Translations under genes and position numbers: made by a program
Notes under the pieces: model-generated
Told to the model about the DNA's origin: nothing
Databases searched by the model: none
Seen by the model: the letters and a program-made list of their open reading frames with translations, nothing else
Source of the DNA: Streptomyces hygroscopicus
GTDB taxonomy: Bacteria > Actinomycetota > Actinomycetes > Streptomycetales > Streptomycetaceae
Assembly (NCBI RefSeq): GCF_026168105.1
Contig: NZ_LBMW01000006.1
Coordinates: 186,001 to 250,000, forward strand
DNA: 64,000 bases
Direction: 5' to 3'
In this document: positions 25,602-34,028 of the stretch, in pieces
Layout: every line of letters starts with the position of its first letter
How positions within the stretch are numbered: position 1 is the first letter of the stretch

Positions 25602-25636
25602 AGATCCGTACACCTCTGTGGGAGCGGTACGGATCT
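25602..25636 (-). terminator. Hairpin downstream of hisN
   Basis: AGATCCGTAC (25602-25611) pairs with GTACGGATCT (25627-25636), a perfect 10-bp stem. It begins 8 bp after the hisN stop on that strand. No T-run. Confidence 0.65.
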
Positions 25637-25643
25637 GTGGTTG

Positions 25644-26471
25644 CTAGTACCGGTCGTTGAGATGGTCGAGCAGTGCGTCGTGGAGGAGCCCGTTGGAGGC
25701 GGCTGCGTTGCCGCTGTGCGGACCCGGGCGGCCGTCGAGACCGGTGAAGGAGCCGCCGGCCTCCGTCACGATGATCGCGTTCGCCGCCATGTCCCACAGG
25801 GACAGCTCGGGCTCGGCGCAGATGTCGACCGAGCCCTCGGCGACCATCATGTACGGCCAGAAGTCGCCGTACCCGCGGGTGCGCCACACCGCGCGTGTCA
25901 GGTCCAGGAAGCCGCCCAGCCGGCCCTGCTCCTCCCAGCCGGAGAGCGAGGAGTACGCGAAGGACGCGTCGGACAGCTTCGAGACGCGCGAGACCTGCAG
26001 CCGGGAGGCCGAGGACAGGCTGCGGCCGGTGAAGGCGCCGTGCCCCTTCGCGGCCCACCAGCGGCGGCCCAGCGCGGGGGCCGAGACGACTCCTACGACG
26101 GGCTGGTAACCGCCCCCGCTCTCGGCTCCGCCCGAGCGGGAGGGCCCCGCCTCCATGAGGGAGATCAGGGTGGCCCACACCGGCACACCGCGCACGTAGT
26201 TCTTGGTGCCGTCGATCGGGTCCACGACCCAGCGGCGCGGTCCCGTGCCCTCGATGCCGTACTCCTCGCCGAGGACCGCGTCCCGCGGCCGGGCACGCTG
26301 CAGCTGGCCGCGGATCAGCTCCTCGGCGCCCTTGTCCGCCTCGCTCACCGGCGTCATGTCCGGCTTGGTCTCGACCTTGAGGTCGAGGGCCTTGAACCGG
26401 GCCATGGTCGCGGCGTCGGCCGCGTCCGCGAGCACATGGGCGAGCCGCAGGTCATCGAGATAGTCGGGCAT
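25644..26471 (-). CDS. hisN: Inositol-monophosphatase-fold histidinol-phosphate phosphatase
   Basis: 275-aa Mg-dependent phosphatase of the IMPase superfamily from ATG 26471. Metal and catalytic motifs are present: GEEYG (about residue 67), [15 protein letters not shown] (the DPxDGT signature) and [18 protein letters not shown] (the C-terminal WDxAA). The Streptomyces protein at this locus (SCO5208 in my recollection) was shown to be histidinol-phosphate phosphatase, the step absent from the main his operon. The assignment is by synteny; the sequence alone supports an IMPase-like phosphatase. Confidence 0.85.
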   Translation of the reverse strand: MPDYLDDLRLAHVLADAADAATMARFKALDLKVETKPDMTPVSEADKGAEELIRGQLQRARPRDAVLGEEYGIEGTGPRRWVVDPIDGTKNYVRGVPVWATLISLMEAGPSRSGGAESGGGYQPVVGVVSAPALGRRWWAAKGHGAFTGRSLSSASRLQVSRVSKLSDASFAYSSLSGWEEQGRLGGFLDLTRAVWRTRGYGDFWPYMMVAEGSVDICAEPELSLWDMAANAIIVTEAGGSFTGLDGRPGPHSGNAAASNGLLHDALLDHLNDRY

Positions 26472-26660
26472 GACCGAACCGTATCTGCCCCATCCGGCGA
26501 ACGGCCAGGCGCCCCACGGGATCCTCGCCCCTGTCGCCGTCGTGTGATCACGGCGTGCGATGGCCGGTGCACGCCCCCCGATGCCGCCGCGAACCCTTGA
26601 CAGTGCTTGTGCACGCGTCAAGTCTGTGCGTCAGAGCCGCCGACCCCGAGGGAGGCGATG

Positions 26661-27257
26661 ATGCCTGCAGCGCGGGAATCCCTACTGGACGCCGCCTATA
26701 CGGCGCTCCTGCGCCGCCCGTGGTCCGCCGTGCGCATGGTGGACGTGGCGGCAGCGGCCGGTGTCTCGCGCCAGACGCTGTACAACGAGTTCGGCAGCAA
26801 GGAGGGGCTCGCCCGGGCACTGGTGCGCCGGGAGGCCGACAGCTATCTCGCCGGTGTGGAGCGCACGCTCGCCCTTCCCGCGGACACCCGTGACCGGCTG
26901 GCCGCAACCGCCGAGTGGACCGCGTCGGCCGCCCGCGACAACGCGCTCGTCCGCGCCATGCTCACCGGCTGCTGGGGCGAGCGCCTGCCCGCGCCGTCGC
27001 TCTCGGCCGTGCCGTCCACCTCCGCAGTGCCCGCGCAGCGCCGGGCCGACGGGCCGCTGCCGTCCCCGGCGGACTTCGTGGGCCTGGTCCGGGATCGCGC
27101 GGTCGCGGCAGTGGCCGGGCCCGGGGCGGGCAAGGCGGATGCGGGGGAGCTGGCACGAGGGTGTGAGCTGGTCGTTCGGCTGGCTCTGTCGTGTGTGGTG
27201 GCTCCGCCGGGGAAGAGCGGCGTGGGGGATCTGGTGCGGGCCGCCTGGCCGCGGTGA
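26661..27257 (+). CDS. TetR family regulator next to an SMR efflux gene
   Basis: 198 aa. ATG 26661 is favoured over ATG 26658 because GGAGG (26651-26655) is then 5 nt away. The N-terminal helix-turn-helix is clear: ESLLDAAYTALL...VRMVDVAAAAGVSRQTLYNEFGSKEGLARALV. The C-terminal ligand domain is divergent. CTTGAC (26596-26601) and GTCAAG (26617-26622) form an inverted repeat in its promoter region, possibly its own operator. It converges on an SMR transporter gene, whose upstream region has its own palindrome. This suggests regulator and target, as in many TetR-efflux pairs; the inducer is unknown. Confidence 0.87.
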   Translation: MPAARESLLDAAYTALLRRPWSAVRMVDVAAAAGVSRQTLYNEFGSKEGLARALVRREADSYLAGVERTLALPADTRDRLAATAEWTASAARDNALVRAMLTGCWGERLPAPSLSAVPSTSAVPAQRRADGPLPSPADFVGLVRDRAVAAVAGPGAGKADAGELARGCELVVRLALSCVVAPPGKSGVGDLVRAAWPR

Positions 27258-27371
27258 CCGTTGGCGGGTTCGCCCGGTGAGGTGTGCCGGGTGGCCGCGA
27301 ACCGGCAGCGGCTTGTCGCGCCCACGCGGCGGAGCCGCGGACCGGCACCCCGCGCCCCCGAAGGGGCGCTC

Positions 27372-27695
27372 TCAGTGGGCCGAGCCCGACAGCTGCAGCC
27401 CCATGACGCCCACGATCACCAGCGTGATCGAGACGATCTTCAGGGTGGAGACCAGGTCGCCCAGGAAGATCATGCCGTAGATCGCGGTTCCGGCCGCGCC
27501 GATGCCCGTCCACACCGCGTACGCGGGGCCCACGTCGAGCTTCCGCAGGGAGAGGGTGAGAAGGCCGAAGCTGCCGAGGGCGAAGCAGCAGAACGCGACC
27601 GTGGGCCAGAGCCGGGTGAAACCGTGCGAGAGCTTCAGACAGACGGCGAAACCGGTCTCCAGAAGCCCGGCCACGATGACCAGCAGCCACGCCAT
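27372..27695 (-). CDS. Small multidrug resistance (SMR/EmrE-Gdx) transporter
   Basis: 107-aa four-helix transporter. The essential membrane glutamate is in LLVIVAGLLETGFAVCLKLS (helix 1). Helix 3 carries the conserved GPAYAVWTGIGAAGTAIYG. The full-length antiparallel-dimer size is kept. ATG 27695 has GGAGGAG 5 nt upstream. It exports cationic compounds, possibly quaternary ammonium or guanidinium ions, using proton exchange. No guanidine riboswitch is visible upstream; a GTAA-N4-TTAC box is. Confidence 0.9.
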   Translation of the reverse strand: MAWLLVIVAGLLETGFAVCLKLSHGFTRLWPTVAFCCFALGSFGLLTLSLRKLDVGPAYAVWTGIGAAGTAIYGMIFLGDLVSTLKIVSITLVIVGVMGLQLSGSAH

Positions 27696-27755
27696 GTCTT
27701 CTCCTCCCGCATCCCCACGTCGACTGCTTCGTCTGGTCGGATCTGGCCGGTGCGA

Positions 27756-27767
27756 GTAAGCATTTAC
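27756..27767 (-). promoter_or_regulatory. Palindromic GTAAGCATTTAC box upstream of the SMR gene
   Basis: GTAA-GCAT-TTAC at 27756-27767 lies 61 bp upstream of the SMR start. Flanking CCGG/GGCG arms extend the symmetry (CCGGTGCGA...ACCGGCG). It is a plausible operator for the neighbouring TetR protein; inference only. Confidence 0.4.
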
Positions 27768-27807
27768 CGGCGCGGGAGGGGCGCAAACACCGCGGAGGTC
27801 AGTCGCG

Positions 27808-28818
27808 TCAGTCGCCTTCCCTCCGCTCCCGCGTGGCCAGCAGCCTGCGCAGGGAGTACAGCCGCGCCGGGTCCGCGTGTCCCTCGGCCACCCAGGCGTC
27901 CAGGGCACAGTCCGGTTCGTCGTGACTGCACGCCCGGGGACAGCCCTCGGTACCTGGCTCCAGGTCCGGGAAGGCGTGGATCACCCGGGAGGGGTCGATG
28001 TGCGCCAGACCGAAGGACCGTACGCCTGGGGTGTCGATCACCCAGCTGTCGCTCTGACGCAGCGGCAGCGCCAGCGCCGAGGTCGTGGTGTGCCGGCCGC
28101 GGCCGGTCACCGCGTTGACATGGCCCGTCGTCCGCCGCCGTTCCTCCGGCACCAACGCGTTGACGAGTGTCGTCTTGCCCACTCCGGAGTGCCCGACGAA
28201 CGCGGTGATCCTGCCGTCCAGAAACTCGCGCACCCGGTCCGCGGCGGCGCCGTCCTCCAGCTCCTCGCGACTGGTGACGACATACGGGATGTCCAGCGCC
28301 CCGTAAAGCTCCAGCAGCTTGTCGGCCGGGGCGAGGTCCGACTTGGTCATCACCAGGAGTGGCTCCAGGCCGCCGTCGTACGCCGCCACCAGACAGCGGT
28401 CGATCAGACGGGGGCGCGGCTCGGGGTCGGCCAGGGCCGTGACGATGGCGAGCTGGTCGGCGTTTGCGACGACCACGCGCTCGTACGGATCGTCGTCGTC
28501 GGCGGTGCGGCGCAGGAGGGATGAGCGTTCCTCGATGCGGACGATACGGGCGAGCGTGTCCTTGTTGCCGGACAGATCGCCGACGAGCGCGACGCGGTCG
28601 CCGACCACCGCCGCCTTGCGGCCCAGCTCGCGGGCCTTCATCGCCATGACCGTACGGTCGTCGACGAGGCAGGTCAGACGGCCGCGGTCGACGGTGAGGA
28701 CCATGCCCTCGGCCGCGTCCTCGTGTTTGGGCCGGATGTTGGTACGGGGCCGGTTGCCCTTGCGGTTCGGGCGGGTGCGGATGTCGTCCTCGTCGGTGTG
28801 CTTGCCGTAGCGGCGCAT
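27808..28818 (-). CDS. rsgA: Ribosome small-subunit-dependent GTPase RsgA
   Basis: 336-aa circularly permuted GTPase that helps mature the 30S subunit. The permuted order is visible: G4 MTKSDL, then G1 GHSGVGKTTLVNAL, G2-region GRGRHTTT and G3 DTPGVRSF. An N-terminal OB fold (residues 35-90) and a C-terminal zinc knuckle (CPRACSHDEPDC) complete it. ATG 28818 is used. It starts 16 nt after the aroA stop, so the two are an operon, a conserved pairing in actinobacteria. Confidence 0.94.
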   Translation of the reverse strand: MRRYGKHTDEDDIRTRPNRKGNRPRTNIRPKHEDAAEGMVLTVDRGRLTCLVDDRTVMAMKARELGRKAAVVGDRVALVGDLSGNKDTLARIVRIEERSSLLRRTADDDDPYERVVVANADQLAIVTALADPEPRPRLIDRCLVAAYDGGLEPLLVMTKSDLAPADKLLELYGALDIPYVVTSREELEDGAAADRVREFLDGRITAFVGHSGVGKTTLVNALVPEERRRTTGHVNAVTGRGRHTTTSALALPLRQSDSWVIDTPGVRSFGLAHIDPSRVIHAFPDLEPGTEGCPRACSHDEPDCALDAWVAEGHADPARLYSLRRLLATRERREGD

Positions 28819-28834
28819 GGTTCCAGTCCGCCCG

Positions 28835-30151
28835 TCAGTCCCCGAGCATCCCGGCCCACAGCTCGGGGAAGTCCGGCAGCGTCTTGGCCGTCGTCGCCAC
28901 GTTCTCGATCTGCACGCCGTCGACCGCGAGGCCGATGATCGCGCCCGCGGTGGCCATGCGGTGGTCGTCGTAGGTGTGGAAGACCCCGCCGTGCAGCGGG
29001 CGCGGACGGATCTCCAGGCCGTCGGCGGTCTCGGTGACATCGCCGCCCAGCTCGTTGATCTCCTTGGTGAGCGCGGCCAGGCGGTCCGTCTCGTGCAGCC
29101 GCAGGTGGGCCACGCCGCGCAGGGTCGACGGGGAGTCCGCGAGGGCCGCGAGCGCCGCGATGCCGGGCGTCAGCTCGCCGACCTCGCCCAGGTCCACGTC
29201 GATGCCGTGGATGGCACCCGATCCGGTGAACTCCAGGCCGCGCTCGGTCAGCGCGCAGGATCCGCCCATCTCGGTGAAGATCTCGCGCAGCCGGTCGCCG
29301 GGCTGGGTCGTACGGGCCGGCCAGTCGGGGATGACGACCTTGCCGCCGGTGACCAGGGCGGCGGCGAGGAACGGCTGGGCGTTGGACAGGTCGGGCTCGA
29401 CGGTCAGGTCGCGGCCGAGCAGGGCGCCCGGCGTGACCCGCCAGACGTTGGCCTCGCCGCCCGACTCGGGGGTGTCCACCTGGGCGCCGACCGCGCGCAG
29501 CATGTCGACGGTCATCCGGATGTGCGGCAGCGAGGGCAGCGTCGAGCCGGTGTGGCGGACCTCGACGCCCTGGTTGAAGCGCGGGGCGGACAGCAGCAGG
29601 GCGCTCACGAACTGGGAGGACGAGGAAGCGTCGATCGACACAGGGCCGCCGTCCAGCGCGCCGCCGCCGTGCACGGTCAGCGGCAGCGCGCCGCGGCCGT
29701 CGTCGTCGATGCGGGCGCCGAGGGCGCGCAGGGCGTCGATCACGCCGTTGAGGGGGCGTTCGTACGAGCGCGGGTCGCCGTCGAACCGGATCGGGCCGTC
29801 GGCGAGCGCCGCCACCGGCGGCAGGAAGCGCATCACGGTGCCGGCGTTGCCGACGTCGACCGTGGCGGGGCCGTGCAGCGCGGCGGGGATCACCCGCCAG
29901 GTCTCGCCGGAGCCGTCGGGGCCGACCCCCTCCTCGATGCCGACACCCATGGCGCGCAGGGCGGCCGCCATCAGCAGGGTGTCGCGGGAGCGCAGCGGGC
30001 GCCGCACCCAGCCGGGCTCTGAGGCGAGGGCGGCCAGGACGAGGGCGCGGTTGGTGACCGACTTGGACCCGGGCACGTGGACCGTCGCGTCGACGGCTCC
30101 GCTCGCGTGCGGGGCGGTCCAGAGGGCGGAGTGCGGCGGGTTCACGGTCAT
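28835..30151 (-). CDS. aroA: 3-phosphoshikimate 1-carboxyvinyltransferase (EPSP synthase)
   Basis: 438-aa enzyme of the shikimate pathway that joins PEP to shikimate 3-phosphate. Motifs: [17 protein letters not shown] (substrate loop), [12 protein letters not shown] (the PEP loop, as LFLGNAGTA..R in other bacteria), [23 protein letters not shown] and the C-terminal [12 protein letters not shown]. Two-domain length is normal. ATG 30151; an earlier in-frame start at 30277 is antisense to nothing but lacks a site. It leads the aroA-rsgA operon. Confidence 0.95.
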   Translation of the reverse strand: MTVNPPHSALWTAPHASGAVDATVHVPGSKSVTNRALVLAALASEPGWVRRPLRSRDTLLMAAALRAMGVGIEEGVGPDGSGETWRVIPAALHGPATVDVGNAGTVMRFLPPVAALADGPIRFDGDPRSYERPLNGVIDALRALGARIDDDGRGALPLTVHGGGALDGGPVSIDASSSSQFVSALLLSAPRFNQGVEVRHTGSTLPSLPHIRMTVDMLRAVGAQVDTPESGGEANVWRVTPGALLGRDLTVEPDLSNAQPFLAAALVTGGKVVIPDWPARTTQPGDRLREIFTEMGGSCALTERGLEFTGSGAIHGIDVDLGEVGELTPGIAALAALADSPSTLRGVAHLRLHETDRLAALTKEINELGGDVTETADGLEIRPRPLHGGVFHTYDDHRMATAGAIIGLAVDGVQIENVATTAKTLPDFPELWAGMLGD

Positions 30152-30245
30152 GCGCCCCACTGTAGTGGTTGGCCCAGTCCATAGATCTTGATCAAAAGCG
30201 GCGAAATATGAACGAAACCGTTGTCTGATATCCGAGCGGAATGTG

Positions 30246-30277
30246 CGGTGCATATATGCACCGTGACCTGGAGTCAC
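30246..30277. promoter_or_regulatory. 18-bp perfect palindrome beside a second inverted repeat
   Basis: CGGTGCATATATGCACCG (30246-30263) is a perfect palindrome with an AT-rich centre. It is followed by GTGAC-CTGGA-GTCAC (30263-30277). It lies about 95 bp upstream of aroA and 31 bp past the M50 stop. It could be a dimeric-regulator operator for aroA or a terminator for the M50 gene; the AT-rich centre favours an operator. Confidence 0.5.
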
Positions 30278-30307
30278 ACCGCGGGCGCCCGGCGCCGTCG
30301 TACGCCG

Positions 30308-31039
30308 TCAGAGCCGCAGCAGCCACTGTCCGCCGCCCATCAGCGAGCACAGCGACACCACGTGGAACAGGAAGAGCCACAGGCCCGCCGGTACATGGGT
30401 GAGCCGGGACAGCTGGTCCGCGTCCGAGTCCCGGGCGCCGCCGCGCGACCGCTTGGCCTGCAGCTCGAAGGCCGGGCGTACGCCGCCGACCAGCAGGAAC
30501 CACACCACGGTGTACGCGAACGCCGCCTGCACCTGTGGACCGGCCAGCCATGACACCAGCAGGAACGTGCTGCCGGCGAGGACCACGGTCAGCGCGCCGT
30601 ACGCGTTGCGGATCATCACCAGCATCGCCACGAGCAGCGCCGTCGCCAGCCACAGCAGCAGCGTGATGTGCCCGGCGGCCAGCAGCGCCGCGCCGCCGAG
30701 ACCGAGGAGCGGGGGAGCGGTGTAGCCCGCAGCGGCCGTGAGGATCATGCCGACGCCGTAGGGTTTGCCGCGGCTGACGGTGAGGCCACTGGTGTCGGAG
30801 TGGAGCCGGATGCCCGTGAGTGTGCGGCCCGTGAGCAGCGCGATCAGTCCGTGGCCGCCCTCGTGCGCGATGGTGATGGCATTGCGGGATATGCGCCACA
30901 CGCCGTGCGGGACGACCACGGCGAGCGCGGCGACCGCGGTGGCGATCACCACCCACAGGGCGGGGTCGGGCTGGATGCCGAAGACCCGGTCCCACAGGTC
31001 GGGCAGCGAGCTCAGGGCGGTCGAGGCGAGGCTGTCCAT
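30308..31039 (-). CDS. M50-type membrane metallopeptidase
   Basis: 243-aa polytopic membrane protein. The zinc motif is ISRNAITIAHEGGHGLIALLTG (HEXXH as HEGGH, about residue 59-63), placed in the first membrane region as in M50B peptidases. About six hydrophobic segments follow (for example GVGMILTAAAGYTAPPLLGLGGAALL). The NPDG-like second motif of site-2 proteases is not evident; members of this actinobacterial branch are known as M50 family or DUF without a defined substrate. ATG 31039. Divergent from the SRAP gene (103 bp apart). Confidence 0.82.
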   Translation of the reverse strand: MDSLASTALSSLPDLWDRVFGIQPDPALWVVIATAVAALAVVVPHGVWRISRNAITIAHEGGHGLIALLTGRTLTGIRLHSDTSGLTVSRGKPYGVGMILTAAAGYTAPPLLGLGGAALLAAGHITLLLWLATALLVAMLVMIRNAYGALTVVLAGSTFLLVSWLAGPQVQAAFAYTVVWFLLVGGVRPAFELQAKRSRGGARDSDADQLSRLTHVPAGLWLFLFHVVSLCSLMGGGQWLLRL

Positions 31040-31141
31040 TGCTTGTGAAGACTCCCGGGGATCGATGGGGACGGGCCGGCGGGCGGCACTGTCGTCGAGG
31101 GTGGTGGTCGGGTGACGGGTCGGCCTGGCAGTGTGGCACGT

Positions 31142-31957
31142 ATGTGCGGACGGTATGCAGCGAGTCGGGGGCCCGAGGATCTCGCAGGAATCTTCGACAT
31201 CGAGAAGTGGGATCCCGAGGAGACCCTGGCGCCCGACTACAACGTGGCTCCGACAAAGGAGGTCTACGCGGTCCTGGACCGTCCTGTGAAGGACGCCGAA
31301 GACCAGCGGCCGGTTCGCCAGCTGCGCAGACTCAAGTGGGGCCTCGTACCGTCCTGGGCCAAGTCGCCCGAGGGCGGCGCTCGGATGATCAACGCCCGCG
31401 CGGAGACGGTGCACGAGAAGCCCTCCTACCGCCGCGCGTTCACGGCCCGCCGCTGCATCCTGCCCGCCGACGGCTACTTCGAGTGGGTCACCGGCACACA
31501 GGAGCGGGACCTGGAGGTCGAGGGCAGGAAGAAGCGGCCGCGCAAGCAGCCGTACTTCGTGCTGCCCGCCGACGGCTCGGTCTTCGCGATGGCGGGCCTG
31601 TACGAGTTCTGGCGGGACAGGACCCTGCCCGACGACCATCCCGGGGCCTGGTGGGTGACCTGCTCGGTGATCACGACGGAGGCGGAGGCGACGCCGCTGG
31701 CCGTGGCCCCGGCCGAGGGCCCCTCCTCCCTGTCCGACATCCATCCGCGTATGCCGCTGATGCTCACCCCGGACCGCTGGGACGCCTGGCTCGACCACTC
31801 CCGCACCGACGTCGACGACCTGCGCTCCCTGCTGGACGCGCCGCCGGCCGGACTGATGCGCGCCTTTCCGGTCTCCACGGCGGTCAGCAACGTCCGCAAC
31901 AACGGCCCGGAGCTCCTGAAGGAGCTCGCAGCGCCCGAAGAGGGCACACTGTTCTGA
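31142..31957 (+). CDS. SRAP-domain protein (YedK/HMCES)
   Basis: 271-aa SOS-response-associated peptidase-fold protein. It crosslinks to abasic sites in single-stranded DNA through its N-terminal cysteine and shields them. ATG 31142 is required because Cys2 must become the N-terminus (MCGRYA). Catalytic neighbours are present: the NVAPT loop, the RMINARAETVHEKPSYRRAF motif, CILPADGYFEW and the HPRMPLML histidine. Full length for the family. It is followed after 1 bp by an alpha/beta hydrolase gene, so they form an operon. No LexA box was recognised upstream. Confidence 0.93.
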   Translation: MCGRYAASRGPEDLAGIFDIEKWDPEETLAPDYNVAPTKEVYAVLDRPVKDAEDQRPVRQLRRLKWGLVPSWAKSPEGGARMINARAETVHEKPSYRRAFTARRCILPADGYFEWVTGTQERDLEVEGRKKRPRKQPYFVLPADGSVFAMAGLYEFWRDRTLPDDHPGAWWVTCSVITTEAEATPLAVAPAEGPSSLSDIHPRMPLMLTPDRWDAWLDHSRTDVDDLRSLLDAPPAGLMRAFPVSTAVSNVRNNGPELLKELAAPEEGTLF

Positions 31958-31958
31958 C

Positions 31959-32594
31959 GTGACCGATGTGACAGAGAGCGTGCAGACCGACGCCGGTACG
32001 GCCCGTGTCACCTGGCACCGGGCGCGGGAGGCGAAGCTCGTGCTCGCCGTCGGGCACGGTGCCGGTGGCGGCGTCGAGGCGCGCGACCTCAGGGCCCTGG
32101 CCCAGGTGCTGCCCGCGCACGGCGTGAGCGTCGCCCTGGTGGAGCAGCCCTGGCGTGTCGCCGGGAAGAAGGTGGCGCCCGCGCCCAGGACGCTGGACAC
32201 GGGCTGGCACGGGGTCTGGCCCGCCCTGGCGAAGCCCGGACTTCCGGTGGTCGCCGGCGGCCGCAGCGCCGGGGCCCGGGTCGCCTGCCGCACGGCCGCC
32301 GGCCTCGGTGCCGCCGCGGTCCTCGCACTGAGCTTCCCCCTCCACCCGCCGGGCAGGCCGGAGAAGTCGCGTGCCGAGGAGCTGCTCGGCACGGGGGTGC
32401 CCACGCTGGTCGTACAGGGCGGAAACGACCCGTTCGGCAGGCCGGCGGAGTTCCCGCAGGGGTCCTACGAACTCGTCGAGGTGCCCTGCGGCGATCATGG
32501 CTTCGCCGTCCCCAAGCACGCGGAGATCACCCAGGATCAGGCGTTGGAGATCGTCACCGACGCCGTGGTGAAGTGGACCGCGTCACTCGGGTGA
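31959..32594 (+). CDS. Alpha/beta hydrolase (KANL3/Tex30-like)
   Basis: 211-aa small alpha/beta-hydrolase fold protein. GHGAGG forms the oxyanion-side turn (about residue 33). The nucleophile elbow is GGRSAGARVA (serine near residue 99) and the C-terminal histidine lies in CGDHGFAVP. An acidic residue is likely D in QGGNDPFG. No signal peptide. GTG 31959 begins 1 bp past the SRAP stop, so it is co-transcribed. The substrate is unknown; linkage to SRAP is common in Streptomyces but unexplained. Confidence 0.85.
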   Translation: MTDVTESVQTDAGTARVTWHRAREAKLVLAVGHGAGGGVEARDLRALAQVLPAHGVSVALVEQPWRVAGKKVAPAPRTLDTGWHGVWPALAKPGLPVVAGGRSAGARVACRTAAGLGAAAVLALSFPLHPPGRPEKSRAEELLGTGVPTLVVQGGNDPFGRPAEFPQGSYELVEVPCGDHGFAVPKHAEITQDQALEIVTDAVVKWTASLG

Positions 32595-32599
32595 CGCCC

Positions 32600-32626
32600 G
32601 GGAATGCCGCGGAGCGGACCACTGTT
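32600..32626 (+). promoter_or_regulatory. SigR-dependent promoter of sigR (p2)
   Basis: GGGAAT (32600-32605) and GTT (32624-32626) separated by exactly 18 bp match the SigR consensus. The predicted start near 32632 precedes ATG 32685, so transcripts from here can encode the long SigR isoform. This agrees with the autoinduction loop known for S. coelicolor sigRp2. Confidence 0.85.
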
Positions 32627-32684
32627 GTGGGGATCAGACAGCACGAGGCGTGCTGCACCGTAGGTACGAGAGGAAGTCCGCCGC

Positions 32685-33533
32685 ATGGGTTCGACCATCT
32701 GCCCGAACCGCAGCAGCAGCGCTGACCTGGACTGGACGGTGCTGCACGCGACGAAGACCGCCCCTATTCGGGCGGCGGCGGGCAAGGATGTTCGTCTATC
32801 CTCCGATTCCAGTGGGACCGCTTTCGGTTCTGCCATATCGCTGGAGGAGGTGGGTCCGGTCGCTGGGACCGACGCAGGGACCGAACACGGCCAGGCGGAG
32901 CAGCCCGAGGGCCGGGGCACGGGCGCGGAGTCGTCCGCCGAGCGCAGCGCGCGCTTCGAGCGGGACGCGCTCGAATTCCTCGACCAGATGTATTCGGCCG
33001 CACTGCGGATGACGCGCAACCCGGCGGACGCCGAGGACCTGGTGCAGGAGACCTACGCGAAGGCGTACGCGTCCTTCCACCAGTTCCGCGAGGGCACCAA
33101 CCTCAAGGCGTGGCTGTACCGGATCCTCACCAACACCTTCATCAACTCGTACCGCAAGAAGCAGCGCGAACCCCAGCGCAGCGCGGCCGAGGAGATCGAG
33201 GACTGGCAGCTCGCCCGCGCGGAGTCGCACATGTCGACCGGTCTGCGCTCCGCCGAGTCGCAGGCCCTCGACCACCTGCCCGACTCGGACGTCAAGGAAG
33301 CGCTGCAGGCGATTCCCGAGGAATTCCGCATCGCCGTCTATCTCGCGGACGTCGAGGGCTTTGCGTACAAGGAGATCGCCGACATCATGGGGACACCCAT
33401 CGGCACGGTGATGTCCCGGCTGCACCGGGGCCGCCGTCAACTGCGCGGCATGCTCGAGGACTACGCCCGCGAGCGCGGACTGGTCCCGGCCGGCGCCGGA
33501 GAGTCGAACGAAGCGAAAGGCTCGGGCTCATGA
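32685..33533 (+). CDS. sigR: ECF sigma factor SigR (long form from 32685, short form from 32850)
   Basis: Thiol-oxidative-stress sigma factor. Two starts are supported: ATG 32685 gives a 282-aa form, and GTG 32850 gives a 227-aa form, so the N-terminal extension is exactly 55 residues. This matches the stable SigR and the unstable, induced SigR' reported in S. coelicolor. Region 2 is [33 protein letters not shown]...[22 protein letters not shown]; region 4 is [53 protein letters not shown] precedes the internal GTG. The stop overlaps the rsrA start (ATGA). It controls thioredoxin, mycothiol and ribosome-associated genes. Confidence 0.95.
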   Translation: MGSTICPNRSSSADLDWTVLHATKTAPIRAAAGKDVRLSSDSSGTAFGSAISLEEVGPVAGTDAGTEHGQAEQPEGRGTGAESSAERSARFERDALEFLDQMYSAALRMTRNPADAEDLVQETYAKAYASFHQFREGTNLKAWLYRILTNTFINSYRKKQREPQRSAAEEIEDWQLARAESHMSTGLRSAESQALDHLPDSDVKEALQAIPEEFRIAVYLADVEGFAYKEIADIMGTPIGTVMSRLHRGRRQLRGMLEDYARERGLVPAGAGESNEAKGSGS

Positions 33534-33832
33534 GCTGCGGAGATCCGCACGAGACGGACTGCAGTGAGGTCCTCGATCATCTCTACGAGTTCCTCGACAG
33601 CGAGATGCCGGACGTCGACCGCACCAAGTTCCAGCACCACTTCGAGGAATGCTCGCCGTGCCTGGAGAAGTACGGGCTCGAGGAGGCCGTGAAGAAGCTG
33701 GTCAAGCGGTGCTGCGGGCATGACGACGTACCGAGCGACCTCCGTGCGAAGGTCATGGGCCGTATCGAGCTGATCCGGTCGGGACAGACGGTGCCCGAGC
33801 ACGACGTGACCGCGTCACCGCAGGAGTCCTGA
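33530..33832 (+). CDS. rsrA: Zinc anti-sigma factor RsrA
   Basis: 100-aa redox-sensing anti-sigma factor that binds SigR when reduced. The ZAS motif HHFEECSPC supplies H37, C41 and C44, and C11 completes the zinc and redox set at exactly the positions known in S. coelicolor RsrA. C3, C61 and C62 are also conserved. Oxidation to a disulfide releases SigR. It overlaps sigR by four bases (ATGA), ensuring balanced synthesis. Confidence 0.96.
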   Translation: MSCGDPHETDCSEVLDHLYEFLDSEMPDVDRTKFQHHFEECSPCLEKYGLEEAVKKLVKRCCGHDDVPSDLRAKVMGRIELIRSGQTVPEHDVTASPQES

Positions 33833-33886
33833 ACTCCAGTTCGGAGTCGGTGGTCAAACCGCAACGGCTTGTCACCCGAATGTACT

Positions 33887-33913
33887 AATCCGCGGGTCAG
33901 GGGCCCGCGGATT
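33887..33913 (+). terminator. Terminator of sigR-rsrA
   Basis: AATCCGCGGG (33887-33896) pairs with CCCGCGGATT (33904-33913), a perfect 10-bp stem with a 7-nt loop, 55 bp after rsrA. Confidence 0.75.
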
Positions 33914-34028
33914 CCCCCAATGCCGCCCCCACACGCGGGCCTCCCCTCTAGGCTCCGGAGCCTGAAAGGGGCATGACCGGGCCCGCCCGGCTTCGGGACC
34001 GGGCGCGGGTTTCGGGGGGAGGTGCGTC

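Noticed and set aside
25501..26178. 225-codon minus frame overlapping hisN
   Set aside because: Out of frame with the DPIDGT phosphatase motifs and without any recognisable content.
27696..27807. Guanidine (ykkC-type) riboswitch before the SMR gene
   Set aside because: The leader is too short and shows none of the conserved ACGR/GG loops; only a palindrome is present.
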